DNA of 64,000 nt from positions 3,844,001 through 3,908,000 of the forward strand of contig NZ_CP118632.1 of assembly GCF_028993615.1 (NCBI RefSeq). Direction: 5' to 3'. The notes under the pieces are model-generated. The model worked only from the letters and a program-made list of their open reading frames with translations. It had not been told where the DNA came from and did no database searches. Positions 44,919 through 55,062 of this stretch are shown here, piece by piece. The DNA comes from Herbaspirillum sp. WKF16 (GTDB lineage: Bacteria; Pseudomonadota; Gammaproteobacteria; Burkholderiales; Burkholderiaceae_D). The position numbers and the translations under genes are program-made. How positions within the stretch are numbered: the stretch's first letter is position 1; every line of letters begins with the position of its first letter.

Positions 44919-46520
44919 TCAGCCCAACAACGCCGTGCCGCCCCCCTGCGCCGGCGCAGCGGCGCGCGCGCGATCCAGCGTGAACACGCCCACCAGTCGC
45001 ACCAGCTTGTCGGCCTGCTCCTGCAGCGACTGCGCGGCGGCGGCGGCCTGCTCCACCAGCGCGGCGTTCTGCTGCGTGGTTTCATCCATCTGCACGATGG
45101 CGTGGCCGACCTGCTCGATGCCCGAGCTCTGCTCATGGCTGGCAGTGGCGATCTCGTGCACCACGGTGGAGACGCCCTGGATGCTGGACACCACCTCCTG
45201 CATCGTCTGTCCGGCCTGCTGCACCAGCTGCGTGCCGGCATCGACCTTGCCCACGGAATCGTCGATCAGGGTCTTGATCTCCTTGGCTGCGGCCGCCGAA
45301 CGCTGCGCCAGCGAACGCACTTCCGAGGCCACCACCGCGAAGCCGCGGCCCTGCTCACCGGCGCGCGCCGCCTCCACCGCGGCGTTCAGCGCCAGGATAT
45401 TGGTCTGGAAGGCGATGCCGTCGATCACGCTGATGATGTCGACGATCTTGCGCGAGGAGTCGTTGATCGAGGCCATCGTGCTGACCACCTGCGACACCAC
45501 CTCGCCGCCCTGGATCGCCACCTTGGAAGCCGACGACGCCAGCTGGTTGGCGTGCTGGGCATTGGCCGCGTTCTGCTTGACGGTGGAGGTCAGCTCCTCC
45601 ATGGCCGAGGCGGTTTCCTCCAGCGAGCCGGCCTGCTGCTCGGTGCGGTTGGAGAGGTCCATGTTGCCGGTGGCGATTTCGTCCACCGAGGTCTTGATGG
45701 ATTCGGTGGCGTTCTGGATGCCATGCACGGTGTCGACCAGGCGGTCGCGCGTGTAGGCCACGGCCGCCACCAGGCTGCGGCCGTCGCCGCTGGCGGTGCG
45801 GATGTTGCCGGTGAGGTCGCCGGCGGCGATCTTGCGGGCCATGTCGGCCGCCTCCGCCGGCTCGCCGCCGATGGAGCGGAAGATGTTGCGCGAGACCATG
45901 CCGGCGATCACCGACAGCGCCACGCCCAGCACCAGCAGCACCACCACCGCCTGGATCAGCGCGCGACGGAAGTCGGCTTCGATGTCATCGGAATAGACGC
46001 TGCAGATCAGGTCCCAGCCCCAGGGCTTGAAGCGCTTGACGAAGCCCATCTTGGGGCTGGGCTTGTCGGTGCCGGGTCGCGGCCACCAGTATTCGAGATA
46101 GCCCTTCCCCTGCGCCGACGAACCGGTGGCGGCGATCATCTTGTAGAGCGGGTTGCCCTTGGCATCCTTGAAGTCGATCATGTTCTTGCCATCGAGCTTG
46201 GTATTGATGGGATGCATCACGATGGAAGAATCGGCGCCCACCAGGGTGACGTAGCCGTCGCCGGTGTAGCGCTGGTCCTTGACGCGGGCAATGGCGTTCT
46301 TCTGCGCCTCCTCGCGGCTCATCTTGCCTTCGGCCTCCAGCCTGGCGAAGCCGGCCAGCGTGGTGTAGGCCATCTCGGTCACGTCTTCCAGCGCGCGCTG
46401 GCGCTCGGAAATTTGCAGGTCGCGGGTCTGGTAGGCATGCCAGACCGAAAGGAACAGCAGGGCAATCAGCGAGAAGACCAGCGGCAGCCAGAGTTTTTTC
46501 TTGAGCGAGAGATTGTTCAT
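44919..46520 (-). CDS. Methyl-accepting chemotaxis protein with periplasmic sCache domain
   Basis: A 533-aa receptor. TM1 is in [21 protein letters not shown], a periplasmic single-Cache domain spans about 35-185 ([67 protein letters not shown]), and TM2 at about 188-210 is followed by HAMP. The signalling hairpin carries the canonical tip [44 protein letters not shown]. There is no C-terminal NWETF-type pentapeptide. ATG at 46520 is chosen because TM1 follows a short basic N-terminus. Ligand likely a small organic acid or amino acid, by analogy with sCache_2 receptors. Confidence 0.94.
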   Translation of the reverse strand: MNNLSLKKKLWLPLVFSLIALLFLSVWHAYQTRDLQISERQRALEDVTEMAYTTLAGFARLEAEGKMSREEAQKNAIARVKDQRYTGDGYVTLVGADSSIVMHPINTKLDGKNMIDFKDAKGNPLYKMIAATGSSAQGKGYLEYWWPRPGTDKPSPKMGFVKRFKPWGWDLICSVYSDDIEADFRRALIQAVVVLLVLGVALSVIAGMVSRNIFRSIGGEPAEAADMARKIAAGDLTGNIRTASGDGRSLVAAVAYTRDRLVDTVHGIQNATESIKTSVDEIATGNMDLSNRTEQQAGSLEETASAMEELTSTVKQNAANAQHANQLASSASKVAIQGGEVVSQVVSTMASINDSSRKIVDIISVIDGIAFQTNILALNAAVEAARAGEQGRGFAVVASEVRSLAQRSAAAAKEIKTLIDDSVGKVDAGTQLVQQAGQTMQEVVSSIQGVSTVVHEIATASHEQSSGIEQVGHAIVQMDETTQQNAALVEQAAAAAQSLQEQADKLVRLVGVFTLDRARAAAPAQGGGTALLG

Positions 46521-46674
46521 CGTCGGCGTCCGAATGTGGTTGGAATGATCCGGGTAGCCGATGGCAAGCCGCCGCGCATTACGCCAAGGCAATATGCGGC
46601 AACGCTGCCGGCGGCGCCGGCATCCATCCTTCCCCGCGATTGTTTACGGCCGGCGATGAGGCGCGCTAAAGGGT

Positions 46675-46692
46675 CGCCGGCGCGCGCCGGCG
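46675..46692. repeat. 18-bp perfect GC palindrome downstream of the hydantoinase gene
   Basis: CGCCGGCGCGCGCCGGCG lies 15 bp past the hydantoinase stop. It may act as a terminator hairpin, though it lacks a clean T-run. Confidence 0.5.
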
Positions 46693-46707
46693 ATTATTTA
46701 TTTCCCG

Positions 46708-48132
46708 TCAATCAGGAATCGCCTTCCTGGGCCGCGCCGGATCGGGCAATCCGCACGCCAGGAAGCGGCCGCGGCCGACCTCGCCGCAAGCCTGCCCGTC
46801 GGCCCACACCACCTCGCCGCGCGAGAGCGTGGTCTCCGGCCAACCGGTCAGGCGCATGCCTTCGTACGGGGTGTAGTCGACGTTATGGTGCAGCAGTTCG
46901 TTGCGCACCACGACTTCCTTGTGCGGATCCCAGATCGCGATGTCGGCGTCGCTGCCGATGGCGATGGTGCCCTTGCGCGGATAGAGGCCGTACATCTTGG
47001 CCGGATCGGTCGCCGTCAGCGCGACGAATCGGTTGAGGTCGATGCGGCCGCGGCCCACGCCCTCCGAGAACAGGATCGGCATGCGCGTCTCCAGCCCCGG
47101 CGTGCCGTTGGGAATATAGCGGAACGGCACCTCCTTGCCGCCCGGCTTCTTGCCCTGCGGATCGTCGTAGCGGAACGGCGCATGGTCGGACGAGAACACG
47201 GTAAACAAGCCGCTGGCCAGGCCGTCCCACACGTATTGCTGGTTGGCCTTGTCGCGCGGCGGCGGGCTGCAGACGCACTTGGCGCCATGATAGCCGTCGT
47301 CCAGGTGATCCTCGGTCAGCACCAGGTATTGCGGGCAGGTCTCGGCGTAGATACGCAGGCCATGGCCGTGCGCCCAGCGGATCTGCTCGATGGCTTCCTT
47401 GCCGGATACGTGCACGATCAGGATGGGCACGTCCACCAGTTCGGACAGCGCGATGGCGCGGTGCGTGGCTTCGCGCTCCACCATCATCGGCCGCGACTGC
47501 GCGTGGTATTTGGGCGCGGTCAGCCCGGCCTCTTCCAGCTGCTCGGTAAGCCAGCCGATGCAGTCGGCATTCTCGGCATGCACCATGACCATCGCGCCCT
47601 CGCGCCGGGCCAGCGCCAGCAGGTCGAGGATCTGGCGGTCGTTGAGCTTGAGGTCGTCGTAGGTCATGTAGATCTTGAACGAGGTGTAGCCCTCGCGCAC
47701 CAGTTGCGGCAGCTCCTCCTTGAGCACCTTCTCGCTGGGATCGCTGACGATCATGTGGAAGGCGTAGTCGATCACCGCGCGGCCCTCGGCGCGGCGATGG
47801 TAGTCCTCGACCGCCGCGCGCAGCGACTGGCCCTTGGCCTGGGCCGCGAACGGAATCACGGTGGTGGTGCCGCCGCAGGCCGCCGAGATGGTGCCGCTCT
47901 CGAAATCGTCGGCCATCTTCAGGCCCTCTTCCATCGGCTGGTCCAGGTGGCAATGCGCGTCCACGCCGCCGGGCAGCACCAGCTTGCCGGCGGCGTCGAT
48001 CTCCTGCCTGCCGGGCGGCAGCCCGCGGCCCAGCATGGCCACCTTGCCGTCCTTGATGCCGACGTCGCATTGCATGATGTCGGAGGCGGTGGCCACGGTG
48101 CCGTTGCGGATCACTACATCGAATTGTTCCAT
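46708..48132 (-). CDS. hydA: D-hydantoinase / dihydropyrimidinase
   Basis: A 474-aa cyclic amidohydrolase. Metal ligands: GGVDAHCHLDQP (HxH), the carbamylated lysine in SFKIYMTYDD, IVHVSGKEA, and YAETCPQYLVLTEDH; the second-shell aspartate is in FSSDHAPFRYDD. Hydrolyses 5,6-dihydropyrimidines or 5-monosubstituted hydantoins to N-carbamoyl products. Last gene of the operon, 123 bp after the racemase-like gene. No N-carbamoylase is present in the window, so the product may be processed elsewhere. ATG at 48132 gives the expected MEQFDVVIRNGTVATASD start. Confidence 0.93.
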   Translation of the reverse strand: MEQFDVVIRNGTVATASDIMQCDVGIKDGKVAMLGRGLPPGRQEIDAAGKLVLPGGVDAHCHLDQPMEEGLKMADDFESGTISAACGGTTTVIPFAAQAKGQSLRAAVEDYHRRAEGRAVIDYAFHMIVSDPSEKVLKEELPQLVREGYTSFKIYMTYDDLKLNDRQILDLLALARREGAMVMVHAENADCIGWLTEQLEEAGLTAPKYHAQSRPMMVEREATHRAIALSELVDVPILIVHVSGKEAIEQIRWAHGHGLRIYAETCPQYLVLTEDHLDDGYHGAKCVCSPPPRDKANQQYVWDGLASGLFTVFSSDHAPFRYDDPQGKKPGGKEVPFRYIPNGTPGLETRMPILFSEGVGRGRIDLNRFVALTATDPAKMYGLYPRKGTIAIGSDADIAIWDPHKEVVVRNELLHHNVDYTPYEGMRLTGWPETTLSRGEVVWADGQACGEVGRGRFLACGLPDPARPRKAIPD

Positions 48133-48255
48133 GGTGTTTTCTCCAGAACGCGGGGCAAAGCGGCCCCGCCGCCGCCGGCAAGGGCGGCGCGCTGCATGTT
48201 TTCAGGAATGCGAAGGGTGGCGTGAAGCGGCCGGCGACGTCCTATCGGCCTGGCC

Positions 48256-48984
48256 TCACTTGACGTCGCGAAACAGCGAACCCCAGTGGCGGATGCGCGA
48301 GGGGTCGGCGCCGGCCTGCCTGAGCGACTTCCACACCACGGTGGAGATGGTGTCGTAGATCGGGATGCCGACTTCCTTTTCCAGCTCCTCCACCAGCGGC
48401 GCGCCGCGCAGGTTGGTGCAGAAGATGGTGATGGCCTGCGGCTTGTCGCGGGCCACCTCGCGCACCATGGCGCGCAGCTCCTCGGCGCCCACCTCGGAGA
48501 ACGAGAAGTTGTCCTGCTTGCGCAGGTGGCGTTCGGACACGCACTCGTAGCCGGCCCCGGCGTAGTTGCTGATGATTGCGGCCTGCACCTCGTCCAGGTA
48601 AGGCGTCACCAGGCCGAAGCGCTTGACGCCGGTGAGGTCGAAGATTTCATTCAGGGCCAGCACCGAGGTGCAGGCCGGGATGCCGGTGGCCTCGGTGATG
48701 CGCCGGCACAGGCGCTCGTCCGCCTCGAAACCGAGCCAGCCGGACGAGGTGCCGTTCCAGCCTATGCTGCCGACCTTGGCGTGCGAGAGCAGCTCGGCCG
48801 CGCGCAGGATCTCGCTGTCGTCGAACTGCGCCAGCGCCTGGTTGGACAGCGCGATCTCGGTCACGCGGAAGCGGCCGAAGTGGGCGCTGGCCTCGGGAAT
48901 CTCGGCCAGCATGGCGGTGGTGACCGGCTCCAGCGTGGTGTTGGAGGACGGCGTGAGCATGCCGAGCAGGGTGCGTTGGGTCAT
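48256..48984 (-). CDS. Asp/Glu/hydantoin racemase superfamily protein (maleate isomerase / arylmalonate decarboxylase-like)
   Basis: A 242-aa protein with LLGMLTPSSNTTLEPVTTAML at the start, GWNGTSSGWLGFEADERLCRRITEATGIP in the middle and ITIFCTNLRGAPLVEELEKEVGIPIYDTI near the end. The second catalytic cysteine is present (FCTNL), but the first position is GTSSGW, without cysteine. This resembles arylmalonate decarboxylase (one cysteine) more than true two-cysteine racemases. Role in the operon is uncertain: racemase, isomerase or decarboxylase acting with the hydantoinase. ATG at 48984 follows AGGAAAGAAAAG. Confidence 0.8.
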   Translation of the reverse strand: MTQRTLLGMLTPSSNTTLEPVTTAMLAEIPEASAHFGRFRVTEIALSNQALAQFDDSEILRAAELLSHAKVGSIGWNGTSSGWLGFEADERLCRRITEATGIPACTSVLALNEIFDLTGVKRFGLVTPYLDEVQAAIISNYAGAGYECVSERHLRKQDNFSFSEVGAEELRAMVREVARDKPQAITIFCTNLRGAPLVEELEKEVGIPIYDTISTVVWKSLRQAGADPSRIRHWGSLFRDVK

Positions 48985-48997
48985 CTTTTCTTTCCTT

Positions 48998-49789
<792 letters not shown>

Positions 49790-49802
49790 GTTGCGACTCC
49801 TT

Positions 49803-50618
49803 TCAGGCCTTGCCCTGCACGGTCGATACCTGCTGCCAGCGCAGCACCGAGTTCATGATCTGCTTCAGGATCCAGTCCGCCAGGAATCCGAGCAGGCCGA
49901 TGCTGATCATCGCCGCGATCACCAGGTCGTAGCGCAGGAAGTAATACGAATCCCACAGCGCGTAGCCCAGGCCGCTCTTGACCGCCACCATCTCGGCCGT
50001 GACCGTGAGCATCCAGGCGCTGCCGATGCCGATGCGCAGGCCGGCGAAGATGCTCGGCATGGCCGCCGGCAGGATCACGAAACGCAGCAACTGCCCCTGC
50101 TTCGCACCGGCCATGGCCGCCGCGCGCAGCAGGTTGCGGTCGGACGTCTTGACCCCGTGCACCGTGTTCATCAGGATGGGGAAGAAGGCGCCCAGGAACA
50201 CCAGGAAGATCGCCGGCTTGTTGGCGATGCCGAACCAGATGATGGCCAGCGGGATCCACGATACCGGCGGCACCGGGCGCAGCATCTGCACGGTCGGCTC
50301 GATGGCGCGCTCGACCCAGCGCCACCAGCCGATCGCCACGCCCAGGGCGATGCCCGAGACGGCGGCGATCAGGTAGCCGGCGGTGACCCGCAGGCAGCTG
50401 GCCATGGCGTCGTAGATCCACTTGCCGCTGCTGTCCTGGGCCGACTCGTTGATGCCGAAGATCCAGTCCATCCAGGTGGCGAACACGCGCGACGGCGCCG
50501 GCAGCAGCGAGGCCGGGATCATGCCGGAGCGCGAGAACGCCTCCCAGAACAGCACCAGCAGCACCGGCACCGCGAAGCGCCACTTCGCCTCCGACAGGGA
50601 ATGCCTCAATCGATTCAT
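49803..50618 (-). CDS. ABC transporter permease, NitT/TauT family
   Basis: A 271-aa membrane protein starting MNRLRHSLSEAKWRFAVPVLLVLFWEAF, with about six membrane segments. Coupling loop DRNLLRAAAMAGAKQGQLLRFVILPAAMPSIF is typical of SsuC/TauC-like permeases. It lies 25 bp after the binding-protein stop and 13 bp before the ATPase. Confidence 0.92.
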   Translation of the reverse strand: MNRLRHSLSEAKWRFAVPVLLVLFWEAFSRSGMIPASLLPAPSRVFATWMDWIFGINESAQDSSGKWIYDAMASCLRVTAGYLIAAVSGIALGVAIGWWRWVERAIEPTVQMLRPVPPVSWIPLAIIWFGIANKPAIFLVFLGAFFPILMNTVHGVKTSDRNLLRAAAMAGAKQGQLLRFVILPAAMPSIFAGLRIGIGSAWMLTVTAEMVAVKSGLGYALWDSYYFLRYDLVIAAMISIGLLGFLADWILKQIMNSVLRWQQVSTVQGKA

Positions 50619-50643
50619 GGTAGTTCCTTCCGCCTTGTCCGCA

Positions 50644-51684
50644 TCAGTAGCCGAGTTCGGACTTGGGCTTGCCCGTCACGCTCATCAGGAAGCTGTAGTC
50701 CATGTTCTTCTCCGCCTGCGCCGAGACGTCGCCGGAAACGTACTTGAGATCCTTCATCATGCCCGCGATCGCCCGGGTCTGGGTGCGGTACATGCGGTAA
50801 TCCGGATAGGCGTTGTTGAGCGCCTCGGTGGCGATCTTGGGATCCAGGCCGGTGCCCTTGACGATGCTGTTGATCCAGCCCTGCTTGTCCTTCTGCAGGC
50901 CGTCCACCAGCTTGACCACGGCGGCCACCGTTTCCTTCACCTCGGCCGGATGCTCCTTGATCACGTCCGAGCGCGTCACGATCAGGTTGGTCAGGCGGCC
51001 GGCCGCCTGGTCGTACGGATAGGCGAAGTGCTTGCCCACGCCGGTCATGCGGATCTGCGAGGCGAACGGTTCGACCGAGCAGATCAGCTCGACCTCGCCG
51101 CGCGACAAGGCCGCGGCGTGATCGGACGGGTTGGGGATGTTCACGAACTGCACGTCCTTGGACGGATCGATGCCGTGACCGGCCAGCTCGCCGCGCATGT
51201 GCAGGTCCTGCGCATTGCCGCGCGAGGCGGCGATGCGGAAAGGCTTGCCCTGCGCCTTGTACTCGGCGACCAGTTTCTTCAGGCCGGCCCAGTCGTCGGA
51301 CGCCAGCTTGGCGTCCTTGCCGACCAGCATCTCGGAGCCGCCGTTGACCTGGCCCGACACCGCCACCAGGTCGAAGCCCTTGTCCAGGCCGCTGACGTAG
51401 GCCAGGTAAGTGACCTGGGCGATGTCCACGCTCTTGGAGACCAGCGCCGTCAGCGCATCGCTGCCGGCGGTAAAGTTGATGCCCTCGATCTCCACGTTCT
51501 GCGCCAGCGCCGGCACCATGGACATCGACATGCAATGCGCGCACTTGGCGTAGGCCAGCTTGATCTTCGGCTTGGATTGGGCGGCCGCGGAACCGGCGGC
51601 CATCACGCCGCAGGCCAGCATGGCGGCCAGTGCGACGCCCTTGATGGACAGGCCGAACGAGGATTTGCGAACTTGCTTTTGCAT
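50644..51684 (-). CDS. ABC transporter substrate-binding protein, NitT/TauT family, with an N-terminal Cys/Met-rich loop
   Basis: A 346-aa precursor with signal peptide (MQKQVRKSSFGLSIKGVALAAMLACGVMAAGSAAAQ). The mature start KIKLAYAKCAHCMSMSMVPALAQ (Cys48, His50, Cys51, Met52, Met54, Met56 in precursor numbering) is unusual for the family and could bind a metal or a soft ligand. The rest is a periplasmic binding fold (GSDALTALVSKSVDIAQVTYLAYVSGLDKGFDLVAVSG, VELICSVEPFASQIRMTGVGKHFA). ATG at 51684 is chosen for GGGAGAG upstream. First gene of the operon, divergent from the GntR gene. Confidence 0.9.
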   Translation of the reverse strand: MQKQVRKSSFGLSIKGVALAAMLACGVMAAGSAAAQSKPKIKLAYAKCAHCMSMSMVPALAQNVEIEGINFTAGSDALTALVSKSVDIAQVTYLAYVSGLDKGFDLVAVSGQVNGGSEMLVGKDAKLASDDWAGLKKLVAEYKAQGKPFRIAASRGNAQDLHMRGELAGHGIDPSKDVQFVNIPNPSDHAAALSRGEVELICSVEPFASQIRMTGVGKHFAYPYDQAAGRLTNLIVTRSDVIKEHPAEVKETVAAVVKLVDGLQKDKQGWINSIVKGTGLDPKIATEALNNAYPDYRMYRTQTRAIAGMMKDLKYVSGDVSAQAEKNMDYSFLMSVTGKPKSELGY

Positions 51685-51717
51685 CGTTTCTCTCCCAGAG
51701 ATGAACAAACCGTGAAT

Positions 51718-51732
51718 AAATTGTGACAATTT
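51718..51732. promoter_or_regulatory. Candidate GntR operator 1
   Basis: AAATTGTGACAATTT, arms AAATTGT/ACAATTT around G, 34 bp upstream of the binding-protein start. It shares ATTGTGACAA with the second site. Confidence 0.65.
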
Positions 51733-51975
51733 AAGTTTTCATTGCCACGATTTATGCAATAGGTGTGCCAGCCTGAAAATCCTCCGCGAAGAACTGAACA
51801 ATCCGCCAGATACGCCCTATGTACAAAGGACCGATGGGAAACCGGCGCCCCGGCTTGCACTGCGGAAAGACCCGACCAACCGCACCAAAGTGCAGCCATG
51901 CGCGCGGAAAGCGGGAACGCGCGCCCCAGCCTTGTGCGCCAATATCGGTTTTTTATGTGAAAATATTTTTATTGG

Positions 51976-51986
51976 ATTGTGACAAA
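51976..51986. promoter_or_regulatory. Candidate GntR operator 2
   Basis: ATTGTGACAAA, matching the core of the first site, about 96 bp upstream of the gntR start. It may serve autoregulation. The surrounding 51955-52010 is AT-rich, as expected of a promoter. Confidence 0.55.
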
Positions 51987-52081
51987 AATACCCCACAATC
52001 TTCAGCTATCATGACGGCACATTTCAACGCCTTCATCGACACATCGCCAAGCATCGGCGCAGAACAACCTGCCGAGACGAC

Positions 52082-52843
52082 ATGAGCACAAGCACCGCAA
52101 CCACCACCGGCCGCAGGAAGAGCGGCAAGCAGGACAAAACCGACAACAGCCCCCTCCCCGGCCAGGCCATCAGCGCGCGTCCCATGGCGGGCGACGCCAT
52201 CTACGAGCGCATCCTGGGCTCGATCATGGAGCACCGGCTCACGCCCGGCACCAAGCTGGTGGAGGAGAAGCTGGCCAGCATCTTCGGCGTGAACCGCACC
52301 CGCGTGCGCGAAGTGCTGGCGCGCCTGGCGCACGAAGGCCTGATCACCACCATCCCCAACCGCGGCGCCTTCGTCGCCAGCCCCACGCCGGAAGAGGCGC
52401 GCAACATCTTCGCCGCGCGCCGCCTGCTGGAGCCGGCGCTGCTGCGCCACCTGTGCGAACACACCAGGCCCGAGCACGTGGCCCAGCTGCGCGAGCACGT
52501 GGCCCAGGAGGCCCGCGCCCGCGAGAGCAACGATCGCCGGGCCATCATCCGCCTCTCCGGCGAGTTCCACATCCGCATCGCCGACATGGTGGACAACCCG
52601 GTGATGAGCAAGATGATGCGCGAGCTGGCCTCGCTCACCTGCCTCATCATCGTGCTCTACGACTCGCCCACGGTGCCGGCCTGCACCCACGACGAGCACG
52701 CCGACATCATCGACGCCATCGCCGCCGGCCGCGCCGAGGAAGCGGTGGCGGCGATGATCGAACACCTGAACCACATCGAGGAAGTGCTGGACATGTCGGC
52801 CCCGCCGGGCGAGGACGAGGACCTGGAAGCGATGCTGACGTAA
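52082..52843 (+). CDS. GntR-family regulator (FadR/FCD subfamily)
   Basis: A 253-aa protein. A basic, low-complexity N-terminus (1-34) is followed by a winged helix (IYERILGSIMEHRLTPGTKLVEEKLASIFGVNRTRVREVLARLAHEGLITTIPNRGAFVA) and an FCD effector domain (EARNIFAARRLLEPALLRHL ... FHIRIADMVDNPVMSKMM ... DEHADIIDAI ... IEHLNHIEEVL) with the usual metal-binding histidines. Divergent from the hydantoin operon and the likely controller of it. ATG at 52082 has a weak GAGA; the in-frame ATG (MAGDAIYERI) about 35 codons on is an alternative. Confidence 0.9.
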   Translation: MSTSTATTTGRRKSGKQDKTDNSPLPGQAISARPMAGDAIYERILGSIMEHRLTPGTKLVEEKLASIFGVNRTRVREVLARLAHEGLITTIPNRGAFVASPTPEEARNIFAARRLLEPALLRHLCEHTRPEHVAQLREHVAQEARARESNDRRAIIRLSGEFHIRIADMVDNPVMSKMMRELASLTCLIIVLYDSPTVPACTHDEHADIIDAIAAGRAEEAVAAMIEHLNHIEEVLDMSAPPGEDEDLEAMLT

Positions 52844-52974
52844 GCGGCAGGCCGCCGGTGTAAACGCGGGACGCGCTTTTTTATGCCGCGTTGATACGGC
52901 GGCCGCAAAGTTTTACCGGGATTAAACGCGCCCCGACCTAAGCTGGATGCTCTTCAACCCGTGGAGCTTCCAGC

Positions 52975-53826
52975 ATGAACCGCAAGTCACAACAAGAACA
53001 GTCCCCGTCGCATCCGCAACACGCGCCGCTGGGACGCCGCCGCCTGCGCAACGCGCAGTTCGCCGGCCTGGCCACGCTGGCCGCCGCCGGCGCCCTGCTG
53101 GCGATCGCCGCGATCGCGCCGGCGCAGGCGGCGGAGAACGCAGACGCCGCAGACGCCTCGCCCCTGCACTTCGCGGGCAACCTCGGCGTGGCCAGCCAGT
53201 ACGTCTTCCGCGGCACCACCCAGACCAACGGCAAGCCGGCCCTGCAGGGCGGCTTCGACCTCAGCCACGACAACGGCCTCTATGCCGGCCTCTGGATGTC
53301 CAACATCAGCTGGATCTCCGACACCAACCCGGCCGCCTCGGCCAGCCTGGAAGCCGATCTCTACGCCGGCTGGAAACCGGCCGTGACCGACTGGCTCAAC
53401 GTGGACCTGGGCGTGCTGCGCTACGCCTATCCCGGCAGCTACCCGACCGGCATGACCAAGCCCGACACCACCGAGTTCTACGCCGGGCTGGACGCCAGGT
53501 GGATCGCCTTCAAGTATTCGTACAGCGCCGGCGACACCTTCGGCAATGCCGGCACCAGCGGCAGCAGCTACGCCGACCTGTCGCTGAACCGCGAACTGTT
53601 CGCCGGCATCAACGGCATCGCCCACATCGGCCGCCAGCGCTACACCGGCCCGAACGCCTCGGCGCTGTCCTACACCGACTGGAAGCTCGGACTGACGCGC
53701 GACTTCTCCGGCTATGTGCTGGGCCTGGCCTACACCGACACCAACGCGCCGGCCGCCGGCTACACCATCAAGGGCAAGAACATCGGGCGCAGCCAGGTGG
53801 TGCTGTCGCTGAACAAGAGCTTCTGA
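52975..53826 (+). CDS. TorF family putative outer-membrane protein (Gcw_chp / TIGR02001 type)
   Basis: A 283-aa protein with a long signal region (about 1-52, ending AIAPAQAAEN) and a beta-rich body: LHFAGNLGVASQYVFRGTTQTNGKPALQGGFDLSHDNGLYAGLWMSNISW is the family hallmark. The C-terminus ends in SLNKSF, and a terminal aromatic residue suits a beta-barrel. Predicted to be an outer-membrane channel of unknown substrate. ATG at 52975 follows GGAGCTTCCAGC. Followed by a REP-like pair. Confidence 0.88.
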   Translation: MNRKSQQEQSPSHPQHAPLGRRRLRNAQFAGLATLAAAGALLAIAAIAPAQAAENADAADASPLHFAGNLGVASQYVFRGTTQTNGKPALQGGFDLSHDNGLYAGLWMSNISWISDTNPAASASLEADLYAGWKPAVTDWLNVDLGVLRYAYPGSYPTGMTKPDTTEFYAGLDARWIAFKYSYSAGDTFGNAGTSGSSYADLSLNRELFAGINGIAHIGRQRYTGPNASALSYTDWKLGLTRDFSGYVLGLAYTDTNAPAAGYTIKGKNIGRSQVVLSLNKSF

Positions 53827-53846
53827 GGAAGATATACGGCGAAAGT

Positions 53847-53931
53847 CGCTGGGTCCCTGCTTTCGCAGGGACGACAGACCGTCTGTCACTTCAATCTCCG
53901 TCGTTCCTGCGAAAGCAGGAACCCAGCGTCG
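53847..53931. repeat. Head-to-head pair of REP-like palindromes
   Basis: Copies at 53847-53875 (TCCCTGC-TTTC-GCAGGGA) and 53900-53931 (TTCCTGC-GAAA-GCAGGAA), in opposite orientation, can also form one long near-perfect hairpin. They lie right after the TorF gene and may protect its transcript end. Confidence 0.85.
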
Positions 53932-53968
53932 TTTGCCGCGCCCGGCATCACAACCATCGGAGTCCATC

Positions 53969-54358
53969 ATGAACAAGCGCAAGCAACGCATCCATCCCTT
54001 CTCCCCGCGCCACCTGTTCCTGCGCACCGGCCACCGCACCGAGTACCGCTGCGCGCTCGCCGTGGCGGCGATCTTCGTGCTGTGCGCCTGCATCGTCCCG
54101 GCGGCGGGCGCCGTCGTCCCCTACCGCTCCCCGGACGACTACGGCCCGTCGCTGCAGGCCAGGGAGCACCGCGACGATTGCCGCCAGCGGGTGCTGCAGG
54201 CGCTGGACGGGAAAATAGAAAGCGAGGATTTCGTCACCCGCACCGACCGCGAATACTTCCGCTACGTGGTGCGCCGCGAGCTGCGCGAGGTCATGTTCAT
54301 CTGCGACGCGCGCAGCGGCGAGATACGCCGCCAGATCGATCTCTGGGGGGATCTTTAG
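53969..54358 (+). CDS. Small secreted or membrane-anchored protein of unknown function (129 aa)
   Basis: MNKRKQRIHPFSPRHLFLRTGHRTEYRCALAVAAIFVLCACIVPAAGAVVPYRSPDDYG: a basic N-terminus, one hydrophobic segment (signal anchor or signal peptide), then a charged soluble part with two cysteines (HRDDCRQR, VMFICDARSG). GGAG lies seven bases before ATG 53969. No family recognised. Convincing as a gene from its start site and composition. Confidence 0.7.
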   Translation: MNKRKQRIHPFSPRHLFLRTGHRTEYRCALAVAAIFVLCACIVPAAGAVVPYRSPDDYGPSLQAREHRDDCRQRVLQALDGKIESEDFVTRTDREYFRYVVRRELREVMFICDARSGEIRRQIDLWGDL

Positions 54359-54457
54359 GTTTCTCACGCGCAGCCGGTGAACGGCGCGGCGCGGGTGGAC
54401 AAAGCCGGCGACAGGCGGCAAGATGCGCCATCGCTGACAACCCCAGGGCTGCCCCGC

Positions 54458-55045
54458 ATGCAAACCGACTACACCGCCGTGCTCCAATGGATCTACCTGT
54501 TCAACTCGATCGCCCTGATCCAGCTGGCCTTCAGGCAAGTCATGAAACGCAGGAAGGGCCGCGAGCTCGACCTGAAGATCAAGGCGGCGGCGCTGGCCCA
54601 ATGGGCCGGCACTTCGCCTGACGCCTTGATGCGCCAGCTCGGCGCCGCCAGCAACCAGGGCGACCTCGATCATGGCAAGAGCGCCTACACCTGGCGCGGC
54701 GAACGCCAACTGCTGGAGGCCTTCTACCAGGACGGCAATTGCACCGGCGTCGAACTGCGCCAGCACGAGGGCGACGCCTTCCCCACGCTCAATACCTATT
54801 TCAACTGCGCCGTGCTGGCCGCGCTGGCCTGCTCGTGGAAATTCCTGGCCGCCCAGGCCGGCATGCAGGATGCCGGCGAGGCGCTGCCGGTGTCGGCCGC
54901 GGCCAAGCAGTACCTGCTCAACTTCGTGCTGTTCTTCGCCGGGGCGTGGCTCGCGTCCTTCGCCCTGAAGCGGCATCAGCTGCTGCTCAGCGGCGGGTGC
55001 ATCGTGATGGTGGCGCTGGCCTTGCCCTTGCTGGGCTGGCCCTGA
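54458..55045 (+). CDS. Membrane protein of unknown function (195 aa)
   Basis: Starts MQTDYTAVLQWIYLFNSIALIQLAF. Hydrophobic segments at about 9-26, 113-133, 151-170 and 176-193 surround a soluble part (27-110: RELDLKIKAAALAQWAGTSPDALMRQLG...QDGNCTGVELRQHEGDAFPTLNTY). No family recognised. ATG at 54458 opens the first membrane segment; a longer frame upstream is hydrophilic and unlikely. Convergent with kdpE. Confidence 0.65.
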   Translation: MQTDYTAVLQWIYLFNSIALIQLAFRQVMKRRKGRELDLKIKAAALAQWAGTSPDALMRQLGAASNQGDLDHGKSAYTWRGERQLLEAFYQDGNCTGVELRQHEGDAFPTLNTYFNCAVLAALACSWKFLAAQAGMQDAGEALPVSAAAKQYLLNFVLFFAGAWLASFALKRHQLLLSGGCIVMVALALPLLGWP

Positions 55046-55062
55046 CCCTGACGCCGCGCCGG

